From: Streptomyces sp. NRRL S-350
GTDB lineage: Bacteria > Actinomycetota > Actinomycetes > Streptomycetales > Streptomycetaceae
Reading direction: 5' to 3'
NCBI RefSeq assembly: GCF_000719705.1
Contig: NZ_JOHO01000033.1
Span: forward strand, 1 to 64,000
Length of the DNA stretch: 64,000 bases
A program made the translations under genes and the position numbers. Shown in pieces: positions 39,561-48,026 of the stretch. Each line of letters begins with the position of its first letter. Positions within the stretch are counted from its first letter, which is position 1. The notes beneath the pieces were generated by a model that saw only the letters and a program-made list of their open reading frames with translations, did no database searches and was not told where the DNA came from.

Positions 39561-39633
39561 GTCGGTCCCGCCGGGTGGTGATCGCCCGGTTGGCGCACCC
39601 CGCGCGCGGCGCGGCACACCGGAAGGGTCAGCG

Positions 39634-40614
39634 ATGGCGATCGCCAAGGCAGAGCGGCTGATGAATCTCGCCCTGTGCCTGATGAACACCAGACGGCCGC
39701 TCTCCAAGAAGGAGCTGCGGGAATCCATCGAGGCGTACCGCGAAGCCTGGCAGAGCAGCAGCGAGGACGCCTTCAACCGGATGTTCGAGCGGGACAAGGA
39801 CGACCTGCGCGAGCTCGGCCTGGTGATCGACGTCGACGAGAGCACCCTGGACGGCGAACTCGGCTACCTGGCCCGCGCCGACCGCAACCGGCTGCCCGAG
39901 ATCGCGCTGGACGCCGAGGAGGCGGCCGCACTGACCCTGGCGGCCCGGGTCTGGCAGCAGGCCAAGATGTCCGGCGCGGCCAGCGGCGCGCTGCAGAAGC
40001 TGCGGGCCGCCGGAGTGCCGTTCGTCGAGACCGAGGGCCGTACCGCCCTGGAGCCGCGCATCCCCGCCCGGGAGGCCGCGTTCGAGCCGCTGCTCACCGC
40101 CGCCCGGGACCGCCGCCCCGTCACCTTCGAGTACCGCAAGGCCGGCGCTGCCGCCGTCGAGCAGCGCAGCGTCGAGCCGTGGGCGCTGGAGTGCTGGCGC
40201 GGGCACTGGTACCTGGCCGGGTACGACCGGGACCGCGGCGACGCCCGGGTGTTCCGGCTCAGCCGGATCACCGGCAAGGTGCGGGCCAAGAACGGGGCCT
40301 TCCTCGGCACCGTGCCCGAGCACGTGGACGTGCGGGCCACCGTGGCGAAGTTCGCGGGGGAGGGAGCCACCGCGACCGCGACCGTCCGGGTCCGGCGGGG
40401 CGCCGGCTTCCCGCTGCGCACCAAGGCGCTGGCCAGCACCCGGGTGGACGACGCCTGGGACGAGCTGGAGATCCCGTACGGCAACGGACTGGGCGCCGAC
40501 CTCGCCGAGTTCGGGCCGGACGTGCTGGTGCTCGGGCCGGAGGAGCTGCGGGCGGATGTGGTCGACCGGCTGCGGGCGGTCGCGGGGCTGGACTCGGAGG
40601 ACGTTCGGGCATGA
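39634..40614 (+). CDS. pafB: WYL-domain transcriptional activator PafB
   Basis: 326 residues. An N-terminal winged helix-turn-helix (residues 5-70; LMNTRRPLSKKELRESIEAY, DKDDLRELGLVI) is followed by a WYL domain (about 140-220; VTFEYRKAG, VEPWALECWRGHWYLAGYD, RVFRLSRI) and a WCX domain. With PafC it forms the DNA-damage activator that controls many LexA-independent repair genes in mycobacteria; the WYL domain is thought to sense single-stranded DNA. ATG 39634 has GGAAGGG. Its stop overlaps the pafC start (ATGA). Confidence 0.94.
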   Translation: MAIAKAERLMNLALCLMNTRRPLSKKELRESIEAYREAWQSSSEDAFNRMFERDKDDLRELGLVIDVDESTLDGELGYLARADRNRLPEIALDAEEAAALTLAARVWQQAKMSGAASGALQKLRAAGVPFVETEGRTALEPRIPAREAAFEPLLTAARDRRPVTFEYRKAGAAAVEQRSVEPWALECWRGHWYLAGYDRDRGDARVFRLSRITGKVRAKNGAFLGTVPEHVDVRATVAKFAGEGATATATVRVRRGAGFPLRTKALASTRVDDAWDELEIPYGNGLGADLAEFGPDVLVLGPEELRADVVDRLRAVAGLDSEDVRA

Positions 40615-41567
40615 GCAATGCAATCGACCAGACGCGACGGATGCTGTCGCTGGTCACCTACCTGCGCGAGCGGCCCGGGGCCGAGGTCGCCGAGGTCGCC
40701 CGGGCCTTCGGGATCAGTGAGCGCGAGCTGATCGCGGACCTCAACGTGCTGCCGATGTGCGGCACCAGCTTCCGCGGCGGCGACCTGCTCGACATCGACA
40801 CCGACGGTGAGCGGATCTGGTGGCACAACGTCGACGACGTGGCCCAGCCGCTGCGGCTGGCCGCCGACGAGGCGACCGCACTGCTGGTGGCCGCCCGTGC
40901 GGTGGCCGGGCTGCCCGGGCTGCGGGCCGGGGACCGGGAGGCGCTCACCCGGGCCGTCGCCAAGATCGAGAACGCGGCGGGGGAGAGCGCCGAGGGCAGC
41001 GCCCGGGTCGGCGTGACCTTCGAGGCCGAGAGCCACGTCTTCGCCGACATCGACCGCGCGCTCAGCGAGGGCCGCCGGCTCTGGCTGCGCTACTACTCGC
41101 ACGGACGCGGCGGGATGACCGAGCGCGAGGTCGACCCGATCCGGCTGCTCACCGAGGGCCACACCTACCTCGAAGCCTGGTGCCGCACCTCCGAGGACCA
41201 CCGGATGTTCCGGCTGGACCGGGTCGCCGAGATCCGCGTCCTGGACGTTCCGGCCGACCCGCCCCGGCGCGAGCCGCGCGACCTGAGCGGCGGGCTGGTC
41301 AACCCGGCGGCGGACGACCCCGAGGTGGTGGTCGAGGTCTCCTCCGGCGGACGCTGGGTGGCCGAGTACTACACCCACGACCGGGCCGAGGAACTGCCCG
41401 ACGGCGGACTGCGGATCACCCTGCGCAGCGCCGACCCCTCCCAGCTGCGCCCGCTGGCGCTCCGGCTGGGCCGGGACGGCCGGATCGTCTCACCGCCCGA
41501 ACTGGCCGAGCAGGCGCGCGCGGCCGCGCGGCAGGCGCTGGCCGCCTACGGGGAGGGGCAGGTCTGA
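40611..41567 (+). CDS. pafC: WYL-domain transcriptional activator PafC
   Basis: 318 residues, built like PafB: a helix-turn-helix (residues 8-60; VAEVARAFGISERELIADL), a middle helical region, a WYL domain (about 155-215; LRYYSHGRGGMTEREVDPIR, YLEAWCRTSEDHRMFRLDRV) and a WCX-type C-terminus. It acts as an obligate partner of PafB, forming a heterodimer. The ATGA overlap with pafB means the two are made in equal amounts. Confidence 0.94.
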   Translation: MSNAIDQTRRMLSLVTYLRERPGAEVAEVARAFGISERELIADLNVLPMCGTSFRGGDLLDIDTDGERIWWHNVDDVAQPLRLAADEATALLVAARAVAGLPGLRAGDREALTRAVAKIENAAGESAEGSARVGVTFEAESHVFADIDRALSEGRRLWLRYYSHGRGGMTEREVDPIRLLTEGHTYLEAWCRTSEDHRMFRLDRVAEIRVLDVPADPPRREPRDLSGGLVNPAADDPEVVVEVSSGGRWVAEYYTHDRAEELPDGGLRITLRSADPSQLRPLALRLGRDGRIVSPPELAEQARAAARQALAAYGEGQV

Positions 41568-41570
41568 GCG

Positions 41571-41801
41571 GTGGAACCCGGGACCAGATTCAAGGTGTAC
41601 TGCTCGGAGTGCCGGGAGAAGGTCGAGCTCGCGGCCGAGGAGTTCCGGCTGACGCTCGGCCGCACCCCGGCCCAGGCGCACTACAGCTTCGGCTGCCCCC
41701 GGTGCGGGGCGGCGGTGCGCAAGCCGGCCGGGGAGAAGATCGTCGAGGCGCTCACCGGGGCCGGGGTCCGCACCATGCGGCTCGTCCCGGTCGAGGGGTA
41801 A
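41571..41801 (+). CDS. small zinc-ribbon protein
   Basis: A 76-residue protein with two Cys pairs, CSEC near residue 11 and CPRC near residue 42, that should bind one zinc. The spacing and basic surface (AAVRKPAGEK) suggest nucleic-acid or protein binding. I do not know a function. GTG 41571 begins 3 bp after the pafC stop, so it is probably in the pafBC transcript. Confidence 0.7.
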   Translation: MEPGTRFKVYCSECREKVELAAEEFRLTLGRTPAQAHYSFGCPRCGAAVRKPAGEKIVEALTGAGVRTMRLVPVEG

Positions 41802-41809
41802 CGCCCGGG

Positions 41810-41815
41810 TAGGGT
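41810..41815 (+). promoter_or_regulatory. -10 element of a predicted leaderless transcript
   Basis: TAGGGT lies 7 bases before the ATG at 41823. Confidence 0.5.
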
Positions 41816-41822
41816 GGGGCCC

Positions 41823-42002
41823 ATGTCCTGGATGCTCGTCGCCGCCGTCCTCCTCGCCACCGCGGGCCTGCTGGTCCTCGGGGTGCTCGCGATCCGGCTG
41901 TGGCTGGACGTCCGGGCGCTCGCCAAGGGCGTGGACACGGCCTCGCGGGCGCTGGCCGCGGCGGCCGGGGAGCTGGCGGACGCGGTGCCGAGCCGGGGCT
42001 GA
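41823..42002 (+). CDS. small single-pass membrane protein
   Basis: A 59-residue protein with one N-terminal membrane helix (residues 3-26, LVAAVLLATAGLLVLGVLAI) and a short amphipathic tail (RALAKGVDTASRALAAAAG). Similar small proteins lie between pafC and tatA in relatives, to my recollection. The function is unknown. A -10 element 7 bases upstream supports ATG 41823 and leaderless expression. Confidence 0.65.
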   Translation: MSWMLVAAVLLATAGLLVLGVLAIRLWLDVRALAKGVDTASRALAAAAGELADAVPSRG

Positions 42003-42321
42003 ACCGGGGCTGAAACGGGGCTGGACCGAGCCGGGTGGGTTCCGGGGCGCGGCCGGGGCGGGCGAGACCCGGGGCCGAAAGGCGCGGCCGAGACGCGGGG
42101 CGGGCCGCCCTGACGGCCCTCGACCGGTCGGCCCGGCGGAGCCTTCGGCGGTACGGGGCTGCTGCGCAAGGGCAGGGGCGGGTTACGCTCTCAGTCGGCT
42201 CCCGAACCGGGTACGGGGGGCCGCTGTCCTGTTCGGGCGGTCGTCGTCGGGGCGTCATCCGCAGCGGTTACCATCCGCAGCGGACGGCCCGTCGGGCCGC
42301 CATGAGTGAAGGTGGTCGCGC
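42003..42321. other. intergenic region upstream of tatA with direct repeats
   Basis: 319 bp, no supported gene. The left end repeats CGGGGCTGAA three times imperfectly (about 41994-42025, starting in the end of the preceding gene). Near tatA a perfect 12-base direct repeat CATCCGCAGCGG occurs at 42256-42267 and 42272-42283, 16 bases apart, a possible activator site. Confidence 0.45.
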
Positions 42322-42624
42322 ATGCGCATCTCGATGACCGCGATCGTGGTGATCGTGGTTCTTGCCATCGTGCTGTTCGGAGCCAAGCGGCTGCCGGACC
42401 TGGCGCGCTCGCTGGGACAGTCGCTGCGGATCCTGAAGAGCGAGGCCAAGGCCATGCGTTCGGACGGCGAACCCGAGGAACAGCCCGCTCCGGCGCGGGC
42501 GGACGGCGCCGTGCCGCCCGTGGAGCGTACCGTCCAGGCCGCTCCGGGCGCCTCGGCCACGGCCCGTCCGGTGGCCGACCCCGCCACCGGGCCGTCCGCG
42601 CCCGACGGCGAACGCCCGCGCTGA
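42322..42624 (+). CDS. tatA: twin-arginine translocase subunit TatA
   Basis: 100 residues. A short N-terminal membrane helix (residues 5-19, MTAIVVIVVLAIVLFG), the FG hinge, an amphipathic helix (AKRLPDLARSLGQSLRILKSEAKA) and a long disordered Pro/Ala tail. TatA polymerises to form the passage for folded proteins carrying RR signals. ATG 42322 follows GAAGGTGG. tatC lies 67 bp downstream, in one operon. Confidence 0.95.
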   Translation: MRISMTAIVVIVVLAIVLFGAKRLPDLARSLGQSLRILKSEAKAMRSDGEPEEQPAPARADGAVPPVERTVQAAPGASATARPVADPATGPSAPDGERPR

Positions 42625-42691
42625 GCATGGCGCACGCGACCACGGAGGCCCGTCGACCGGCGGGCCCCGACGCACGAGTTGAGGACCGGGG

Positions 42692-43633
42692 TTGAGCAAG
42701 CTCTCCAAGGCGCCGAAGGCGGCAAAGGATCCTGAGGGGCGGATGGCCCTCGCCGACCACCTGCGGGAACTGCGCAACCGCGTGGTCAAGTCGGTCCTGG
42801 CGATCGTGGTCTTCACGATCGTCGCGGCGGTCTACCACAAGCAGCTGGAGAACTTCCTCCTCCAGCCGCTGCCGCAGTGCGACAAGGCGAACGCGGGCCA
42901 GTTCCACGGGCGTTGCGCGCAGGTGTCCAACATCGGCCTCACCGCGGGCTTCAACTGGATGCTGAAGGTCGCGCTTACGGCGGGCGTGGTCGCGGCCGTC
43001 CCGGTCTGGCTGTACCAGGTGTGGGCCTTCGTGGCGCCCGGTCTGCACCGGCACGAGAAGAAGTACACGGTCATCTTCATGGTCTGCGGCGCCCCGCTGT
43101 TCCTGGCGGGCGTGGCCTGTGCCTTCCTGGTGATGCCGACCACCGTCGAGGTGCTGATCTCGTTCACACCGGACACCACGACGCCGATCCTGCCGCCCGA
43201 GGACTACTTCGACATCGCCACCCGGATGGTGCTGGTCTTCGGCCTGGCCTTCGAGTTCCCGCTGCTGCTGGTGATGCTCAACCTGGTCGGCATCGTGAGC
43301 GGCAAGCGGCTGCTCGGCTGGTGGCGCGGCATGGTCATGGGCATCACGGTATTCGCCGCCTTCGCCACCCCGAGTGCCGATCCGATCAGCATGCTGATCC
43401 TGGCCGCGCCGATCTGGGCGCTGTACTTCGCCGCCGTGATCATCGCGATCGCGTCCGACAAGCGCAGGGCGCGCCGCAACCCGGACGCCCAGCTGGACGA
43501 CGAGGAGGCCTCGCACCTGGACCTCAGCGTCCAGGCGGTGGGCGGGGTGGAGAGCGTCCGGGCGTCGGCGACTCCGACGGCCGGTGCCCCGGTGCCGGCC
43601 GCCCGGCACGAGCAGATGGACGACATCACCTGA
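42692..43633 (+). CDS. tatC: twin-arginine translocase subunit TatC
   Basis: A 313-residue membrane protein with six helices that recognises the RR signal. Landmarks are MALADHLRELRNRVVKSVLA at the cytoplasmic N-terminus, the conserved periplasmic and loop motif YQVWAFVAPGLHRHEKKY, FGLAFEFPLLLVMLNLVGIV, and FATPSADPISMLILAAPIWALYF. The C-terminal 60 residues are a hydrophilic tail, common in actinobacteria. The start is TTG at 42692, the only one in frame with a ribosome site (GAGGA). Confidence 0.95.
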   Translation: MSKLSKAPKAAKDPEGRMALADHLRELRNRVVKSVLAIVVFTIVAAVYHKQLENFLLQPLPQCDKANAGQFHGRCAQVSNIGLTAGFNWMLKVALTAGVVAAVPVWLYQVWAFVAPGLHRHEKKYTVIFMVCGAPLFLAGVACAFLVMPTTVEVLISFTPDTTTPILPPEDYFDIATRMVLVFGLAFEFPLLLVMLNLVGIVSGKRLLGWWRGMVMGITVFAAFATPSADPISMLILAAPIWALYFAAVIIAIASDKRRARRNPDAQLDDEEASHLDLSVQAVGGVESVRASATPTAGAPVPAARHEQMDDIT

Positions 43634-43652
43634 GCCGCCGGGCTCCGAGGAG

Positions 43653-43692
43653 GCCCCGGTCCGTCGCTTTCGAGCAGCGGATCGGGGCTTTT
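43653..43692 (+). terminator. intrinsic terminator after tatC
   Basis: An imperfect 15-bp stem (GCCCCG...CGGGGC with an internal TCCG/CGGA) followed directly by TTTT. It is the one hairpin in the window with a real T-run, and marks the end of the conserved block. Confidence 0.75.
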
Positions 43693-43728
43693 CGCTGGTC
43701 GAGGCTGCCAAGGTTCCCGGCGGTGGTC

Positions 43729-43759
43729 TTGGCAGGGCAGATGGCATGTGACATATTAC
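43729..43759 (+). promoter_or_regulatory. promoter and GntR-type operator of hydroxyproline dehydrogenase operon
   Basis: TTGGCA (43729-43734), a 17-base spacer and CATATT (43752-43757) form a good promoter. The GTG start at 43764 is 6 bases later, so the message is leaderless or nearly so. The palindrome GTGACATATTAC (43748-43759; GT-N3-AT-N3-AC) covers the -10, fitting repression by the GntR protein. Confidence 0.6.
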
Positions 43760-43763
43760 TGGC

Positions 43764-44924
43764 GTGCTGAAGACCGAGAGACTCCCCCTGGACGTCGTCG
43801 TGGTCGGCGCCGGCGTGGTCGGCGCCGCCTGCGCCTACTACGCCGCCCGCGCCGGCCTCGCCGTCACCGTGGTGGACCGCGGACCGGTGGCCGGCGGAAC
43901 CACCGGCGCGGGCGAGGGAAACCTGCTGGTCTCCGACAAGGAACCCGGGCCCGAGCTCGACCTCGCCCTGCTCAGCGTCCGGCTCTGGCGCGAGCTCGCC
44001 GAGGACCTCGGCGCGGCCGTCGAGTTCGAGCCCAAGGGCGGTGTGGTGGTCGCCTCCACCGCCGCCGGGCAGGAGGCGCTGCGGGCCTTCGCCGCCGGGC
44101 AGGCCGCCGCCGGGGTGGCCGCCGAGGAAGTGCCCGGCGAGCGGCTCCGGGAGCTGGAGCCACACCTCGCCCCCGGCCTGGCCGGCGGCTTCCACTACCC
44201 GCAGGACGCCCAGGTCCAGCCCGCCCTGGCCGCCGCCCACCTGCTGCGCGAAGCCCGCCGGATGGGCGCCGAGCTGATCACCGGGGAGCACGTGACCGCC
44301 GTCGACCGGGGGCCGGACGGCGCCGTGCGCGGCGTACGGACCGACCGCCGCCGACTGGCCGCGTCCGCCCTGGTGAACGCGGCCGGCACCTGGGGCGGCG
44401 AGCTGGCCGCGCTGGCCGGCGTGGACCTGCCCGTGATGCCCCGGCGGGGATTCGTCCTGGTCACCGAGCCGCTGCCGCGAGTCGTCCGGCACAAGGTCTA
44501 CGCCGCCGACTACGTCGCCAACGTCGCCAGCGGCTCGGCCGGACTGGAGACCTCCGCCGTGATCGAGGGAACCCCGGGCGGGCCGGTGCTGATCGGCGCC
44601 AGCCGCGAGCGCGTCGGCTTCGACCGCACGCTCTCCCAGGAGGTGCTGCGCCGCCTGGCCGGCCAGGCCGCGGAACTCTTCCCGGTGCTCGCCGACGTCA
44701 CCGTCATGCGCGCCTACCGGGGCTTCCGCCCCTACCTGCCGGACCACCTGCCGGCCATCGGCGCCGACCCCCGGGTGCCCGGGCTGTACCACGCCTGCGG
44801 GCACGAGGGGGCCGGCATCGGGCTCGCCCCGGCGACCGGTCTCCTGATCAGCGAGCAACTCGCCGGCAAGCAGCCGGAGCTGGACCTCGCACCGTTCCGC
44901 CCGGACCGGTTCCCGGCGGGGTGA
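43764..44924 (+). CDS. FAD-dependent D-hydroxyproline dehydrogenase, DAO-type subunit
   Basis: A 386-residue flavoprotein of the D-amino-acid oxidase/glycine oxidase family. The dinucleotide-binding start VVGAGVVGAACAYYAARAG is followed by GTTGAGEGNLLVSDKE, LVNAAGTWGGELAALAG and the C-terminal YRGFRPYLPDHLPAIGADP and HEGAGIGLAPATG. With the two downstream genes it matches the heteromeric hydroxyproline dehydrogenases of proteobacteria, where this subunit oxidises cis-4-hydroxy-D-proline to the pyrroline imine. The specific substrate is inferred from the whole cluster. GTG 43764. Confidence 0.82.
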   Translation: MLKTERLPLDVVVVGAGVVGAACAYYAARAGLAVTVVDRGPVAGGTTGAGEGNLLVSDKEPGPELDLALLSVRLWRELAEDLGAAVEFEPKGGVVVASTAAGQEALRAFAAGQAAAGVAAEEVPGERLRELEPHLAPGLAGGFHYPQDAQVQPALAAAHLLREARRMGAELITGEHVTAVDRGPDGAVRGVRTDRRRLAASALVNAAGTWGGELAALAGVDLPVMPRRGFVLVTEPLPRVVRHKVYAADYVANVASGSAGLETSAVIEGTPGGPVLIGASRERVGFDRTLSQEVLRRLAGQAAELFPVLADVTVMRAYRGFRPYLPDHLPAIGADPRVPGLYHACGHEGAGIGLAPATGLLISEQLAGKQPELDLAPFRPDRFPAG

Positions 44925-44961
44925 GACCTCCGGCCCGGCAGAGGGACCGGGCCCGTAGGGG

Positions 44962-45030
44962 ATGCCGTCCCGCATGCCGTCCCCTTGCCGTCCCGCATGC
45001 CGTCCGTATGCCGTCCGTATGTCGTCCCGC
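44962..45030. repeat. tandem 11-12 bp repeat array
   Basis: Six units of ATGCCGTCC(C)GC/T in a row between two genes of one operon: 12, 12, 11, 11, 11 and 12 bases. It looks like replication slippage in the 139-bp spacer, not a coding feature. Confidence 0.75.
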
Positions 45031-45063
45031 ATGGGATCCCGTCCTGGATTGGAGAAGCCGCCG

Positions 45064-45381
45064 ATGCGCCGCCGCACCCCCGCCGAACTGGTCGAGGCCG
45101 AGCCCGGGCCCGCCCACCACATCGACTTCGACGGGCGGCCCGTACCCGCGCTGCCCGGGCAGTCGATCGCCGCCGCGCTGTGGGCCGACGGCGTGCTCGC
45201 CTGGCGCACCACGCGGGTGGGCGGGAAGCCGCGCGGGGCGTTCTGCGGGATCGGCGCCTGCTTCGACTGCCTGGCCACCGTCAACGGCCGCCCCAACCAG
45301 CGCACCTGTCTGCTCCCTGCCGAGTCCGGCACCACCGTCACCACCCAGGAGGGCCACGGCCGTGCCGACCTCGCCGTCTGA
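45064..45381 (+). CDS. (2Fe-2S)-binding gamma subunit of hydroxyproline dehydrogenase
   Basis: A 105-residue plant-type ferredoxin-like subunit. The cluster Cys are in FCGIGACFDC, followed by a fourth in NQRTCLLPA, the arrangement seen in the small subunits of multi-part amino-acid dehydrogenases. It should pass electrons between the flavin subunits. ATG 45064 follows GGAGAAG. It overlaps the next gene by 20 bp. Confidence 0.85.
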   Translation: MRRRTPAELVEAEPGPAHHIDFDGRPVPALPGQSIAAALWADGVLAWRTTRVGGKPRGAFCGIGACFDCLATVNGRPNQRTCLLPAESGTTVTTQEGHGRADLAV

Positions 45382-46843
45382 GCCCCACGAGGGCCACCAG
45401 GGCCACCAGGGCCGCGAGACCCACCGGGCGCACGAGACCCATGGGGGGCGCCAGGCCTTCGAGTCACTGCCCTACGACCTCGCGGTGGTCGGGGCCGGTC
45501 CGGCCGGGCTCGCCGCCGCCGTCACCGCCGCCGACCTCGGGCTGCGCTGCGTCCTGCTGGACGGCGGGCAGAGCACCGGCGGGCAGTACTACCGCCACCC
45601 GGCGGCCGGGCTCGGCGCGGCCCGCCCGGACCGGCTGCACCACCACTGGTCCGCCTACACCGGCCTGGCCGACCGGCTCGCCGCCCACGAGCGGGCCGGG
45701 CAGGCCGCCTTCCGCGGCGGACACCAGGTCTGGGCGCTGGAGCGCACCGGACAGGGCTTCGCGGTGCACGTCACACGCGGGCCGGAGAGCACCGACCGGG
45801 CCACCGTCCGGGCCCGGGCGGTGCTGCTCGCCACCGGCGCGTACGAGCGGCAGCTGCCGTTCCCGGGCTGGACCCTGCCCGGGGTGGTCACCGCAGGCGG
45901 CGCCCAGGCGATGCTCAAGGCCGGGCTGGTGCTGCCGGGGCGGCGGATCGTGGTCGCCGGGAGCGGGCCGCTGCTGCTCGCGGCGGCGTCCTCGCTGGTC
46001 ACCGCCGGTGCCCAGGTGCCCGCCGTGGTCGAGGCCACCGCCTACCTCGGGTACGCGCGCCGCCCGGGCGTGCTGGCGGGCGTCCCCGGCAAGCTGGTCG
46101 AAGGCGCCGGGCACGGCGGCGCGCTGCTGCGGCACGGCGTCCGGCTGCGTCCGCGCAGCGCCGTGGTCGAGGCGCACGGGACGGACCGGGTCACCGGGGT
46201 CACCGTGGCCCGGTTGGACGCCGACTGGCGGCCGGTGCCCGGCACCGGGCGCCGGATCGACTGCGACGCGGTCGCGGTCGGCCACGGCCTGCTGCCGCAG
46301 ATCGACCTGGCCGTCGAACTGGGCGCGCGGACCCGGACCGGACCGGACGGCGCCGTCGCGCTGGAGACCGACGCCCGGCTGCGCACCAGCGTGCCCGGCC
46401 TCTGGTCGGCGGGGGAGACCAACGGCGTCGGCGGCGCCGACCTGGCCCTCGCGGAGGGCGAGCTGGCCGCGCACGCGGTGGCCGGAGCGCTGCCGAGGGC
46501 CGCACTGCTGCGCCGCCGCACGCGGCTGCGGGCCTTCGCCGAGCTGATGGCCGCCGCGCACCGGCCGGGGCCGGGGTGGACGGGGTGGCTGCGCCCGGAC
46601 ACCGACGTGTGCCGGTGCGAGGAGGTGACGGTCGCCGCGGTCCGGGAGGCCGTGGACGAGCTGGGCGCGGGCGATCCGCGCACCGTCAAGCTGCTCACCC
46701 GGGCCGGGATGGGCTGGTGTCAGGGGCGGATGTGCGGTCCGGCCGTGGCCTGCCTGGCCGGCCCGGGTGAGCCGGGGCCGGACCGGCGGCCGCTGGGCTG
46801 TCCGGTGCCGCTCTCGCAACTGGCGGCCGGGCCGTCCGACTAG
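45362..46843 (+). CDS. NAD(P)/FAD oxidoreductase with BFD-type [2Fe-2S], alpha subunit
   Basis: 493 residues. After a 30-residue His/Gly/Glu-rich repeat (HEGHQGHQGRETH) an FAD site (VVGAGPAGLAAAVTAADLG) and a second nucleotide site (VVAGSGPLLLAAA) build a pyridine-nucleotide disulfide-type flavoprotein. The C-terminal 90 residues add a BFD-like domain with CRCEE and GWCQGRMCGP, four Cys for a [2Fe-2S] cluster. This is the alpha subunit layout of octopine/nopaline/hydroxyproline dehydrogenases. GTG 45362 lies 8 bases behind AGGAGGG, inside the end of the preceding gene, so translation is coupled. Confidence 0.85.
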   Translation: MPTSPSEPHEGHQGHQGRETHRAHETHGGRQAFESLPYDLAVVGAGPAGLAAAVTAADLGLRCVLLDGGQSTGGQYYRHPAAGLGAARPDRLHHHWSAYTGLADRLAAHERAGQAAFRGGHQVWALERTGQGFAVHVTRGPESTDRATVRARAVLLATGAYERQLPFPGWTLPGVVTAGGAQAMLKAGLVLPGRRIVVAGSGPLLLAAASSLVTAGAQVPAVVEATAYLGYARRPGVLAGVPGKLVEGAGHGGALLRHGVRLRPRSAVVEAHGTDRVTGVTVARLDADWRPVPGTGRRIDCDAVAVGHGLLPQIDLAVELGARTRTGPDGAVALETDARLRTSVPGLWSAGETNGVGGADLALAEGELAAHAVAGALPRAALLRRRTRLRAFAELMAAAHRPGPGWTGWLRPDTDVCRCEEVTVAAVREAVDELGAGDPRTVKLLTRAGMGWCQGRMCGPAVACLAGPGEPGPDRRPLGCPVPLSQLAAGPSD

Positions 46844-46848
46844 CGGGC

Positions 46849-46911
46849 TCGACCGCCCAAGGGCGGCCGTGCGCGCGATGGCGTTCGACCGCAGAACGGC
46901 GGCCGCGCGCC
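46849..46911. repeat. imperfect direct repeat of about 27 bp
   Basis: TCGACCGC-N2-AA-N-GGCGGCCG-N-GCGC occurs at 46849-46876 and 46885-46911 between the dehydrogenase and deaminase genes. Each copy can also fold on its own. Confidence 0.45.
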
Positions 46912-46939
46912 GACCGGCAGCCCTTCCGTGGAACGGGCG

Positions 46940-46963
46940 GGCCGGAGACCCTTGTCTCCGGCC
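46940..46963 (+). terminator. hairpin ending the dehydrogenase operon
   Basis: A perfect 10-bp stem GGCCGGAGAC/GTCTCCGGCC with a CCTT loop. Confidence 0.65.
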
Positions 46964-46986
46964 TGTCCGCTCCTATAAAATGTCAC
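46952..46986 (+). promoter_or_regulatory. promoter and GntR-type operator of the deaminase gene
   Basis: TTGTCT (46952-46957), a 16-base spacer and TATAAA (46974-46979). The operator-like ATAAAATGTCAC (46975-46986) overlaps the -10; read on the other strand it is GTGACATTTTAT, one base off the GT-N3-AT-N3-AC consensus. Confidence 0.55.
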
Positions 46987-47005
46987 ACCTCACCAAGGAG
47001 TCCAC

Positions 47006-47914
47006 GTGTCCATCACCCCGCACGACACCACCCGCCCCTGGCGCGGCATCATGGTCGCCACCACGATCCCGCTGCGCCCGGACCACTCCGTCGACTACGA
47101 CGCCTACGCCGAACACGTCCGCTGGCTGATCGACTCCGGTTGCGAAGGCGTCGTCCCCAACGGCTCGCTGGGCGAGTACCAGACGCTCACCGCCGAGGAG
47201 CGCGCCCGGGTCGTCGAGGTCGCGGTCGAGGCGGCCGGCGACGGCTCCCGGGTCATGCCCGGCGTGGCCGCGTACGGCAGCGCCGAATCCCGCCGCTGGG
47301 CCGAGCAGGCCGCCGAGGCCGGCGCCGGCTCCGTCCTGCTGCTGCCGCCGAACGCCTACCGGGCCGACCACGACTCGGTGCGCGCGCACTACGCCGAGGT
47401 GGCCCGGGCGGGCCTGCCGATCGTCGCGTACAACAACCCGATCGACACCAAGGTGGACCTCGTCCCCGGGCTGCTCGCCCGACTCCACGCGGACGGTTCG
47501 ATCGTCGCGGTCAAGGAGTTCAGCGGGGACGTCCGCCGCGCGTACGAGATCGCCGAACTGGCCCCCGGGCTGGACCTGCTGATCGGCGCCGACGACGTGC
47601 TGCTGGAACTGGCGCTGGCGGGCGCGGTCGGCTGGATCGCCGGCTACCCGAACGCGCTGCCGGCGGCCTCGGTGGCGCTCTACGACGCGGCCGTCAAGCA
47701 CGACCTGGAGACGGCGCTGCCGCTGTACAAGTCGCTGCACTCGCTGCTGCGCTGGGACTCCAAGACCGAGTTCGTCCAGGCCATCAAGCTCTCCATGGAC
47801 ATCGCCGGGCGCCCCGGCGGGCCGGTCCGGGCGCCGCGCCGGCCGCTCACCCCGGAGACCGAGGCGGCCGTGCGCGCGGCCACCGAGAAGGCGCTGGCCG
47901 ACGGCCTCGTCTGA
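47006..47914 (+). CDS. dihydrodipicolinate synthase family, hydroxy-pyrroline-carboxylate deaminase
   Basis: A 302-residue TIM-barrel aldolase-class enzyme. The Schiff-base lysine is Lys170 in VAVKEFSGD; the catalytic Tyr is in AYNNPIDTKVDL; the carboxylate-binding loop is PNGSLGEYQTLT. In hydroxyproline catabolic clusters this family member converts 1-pyrroline-4-hydroxy-2-carboxylate to 2-oxoglutarate semialdehyde with loss of ammonia. I assign that role from context. GTG 47006 has AAGGAG upstream. Confidence 0.85.
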   Translation: MSITPHDTTRPWRGIMVATTIPLRPDHSVDYDAYAEHVRWLIDSGCEGVVPNGSLGEYQTLTAEERARVVEVAVEAAGDGSRVMPGVAAYGSAESRRWAEQAAEAGAGSVLLLPPNAYRADHDSVRAHYAEVARAGLPIVAYNNPIDTKVDLVPGLLARLHADGSIVAVKEFSGDVRRAYEIAELAPGLDLLIGADDVLLELALAGAVGWIAGYPNALPAASVALYDAAVKHDLETALPLYKSLHSLLRWDSKTEFVQAIKLSMDIAGRPGGPVRAPRRPLTPETEAAVRAATEKALADGLV

Positions 47915-47959
47915 GCTCCCCCGGACGACCCGGCCCGGGGCCGGGTCCTCGGACCCTCC

Positions 47960-47983
47960 GGCCGGCTGCGGGGGCAGCCGGCC
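47960..47983 (+). terminator. hairpin after the deaminase gene
   Basis: A 10-bp stem GGCCGGCTGC/GCAGCCGGCC with a four-G loop; a smaller 9-bp hairpin lies just before it at 47927-47947. Confidence 0.55.
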
Positions 47984-48026
47984 AGGCCCACACCGACCAT
48001 CCGAACCTGTACGGGAGTTGTGACCC

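Noticed and set aside
43748..45361. N-terminal extension of the 493-residue flavoprotein back to 43748
   Set aside because: The extension is Arg/Gly/Pro-rich shadow of the two upstream genes; a good ribosome site and GTG at 45362 mark the real start.
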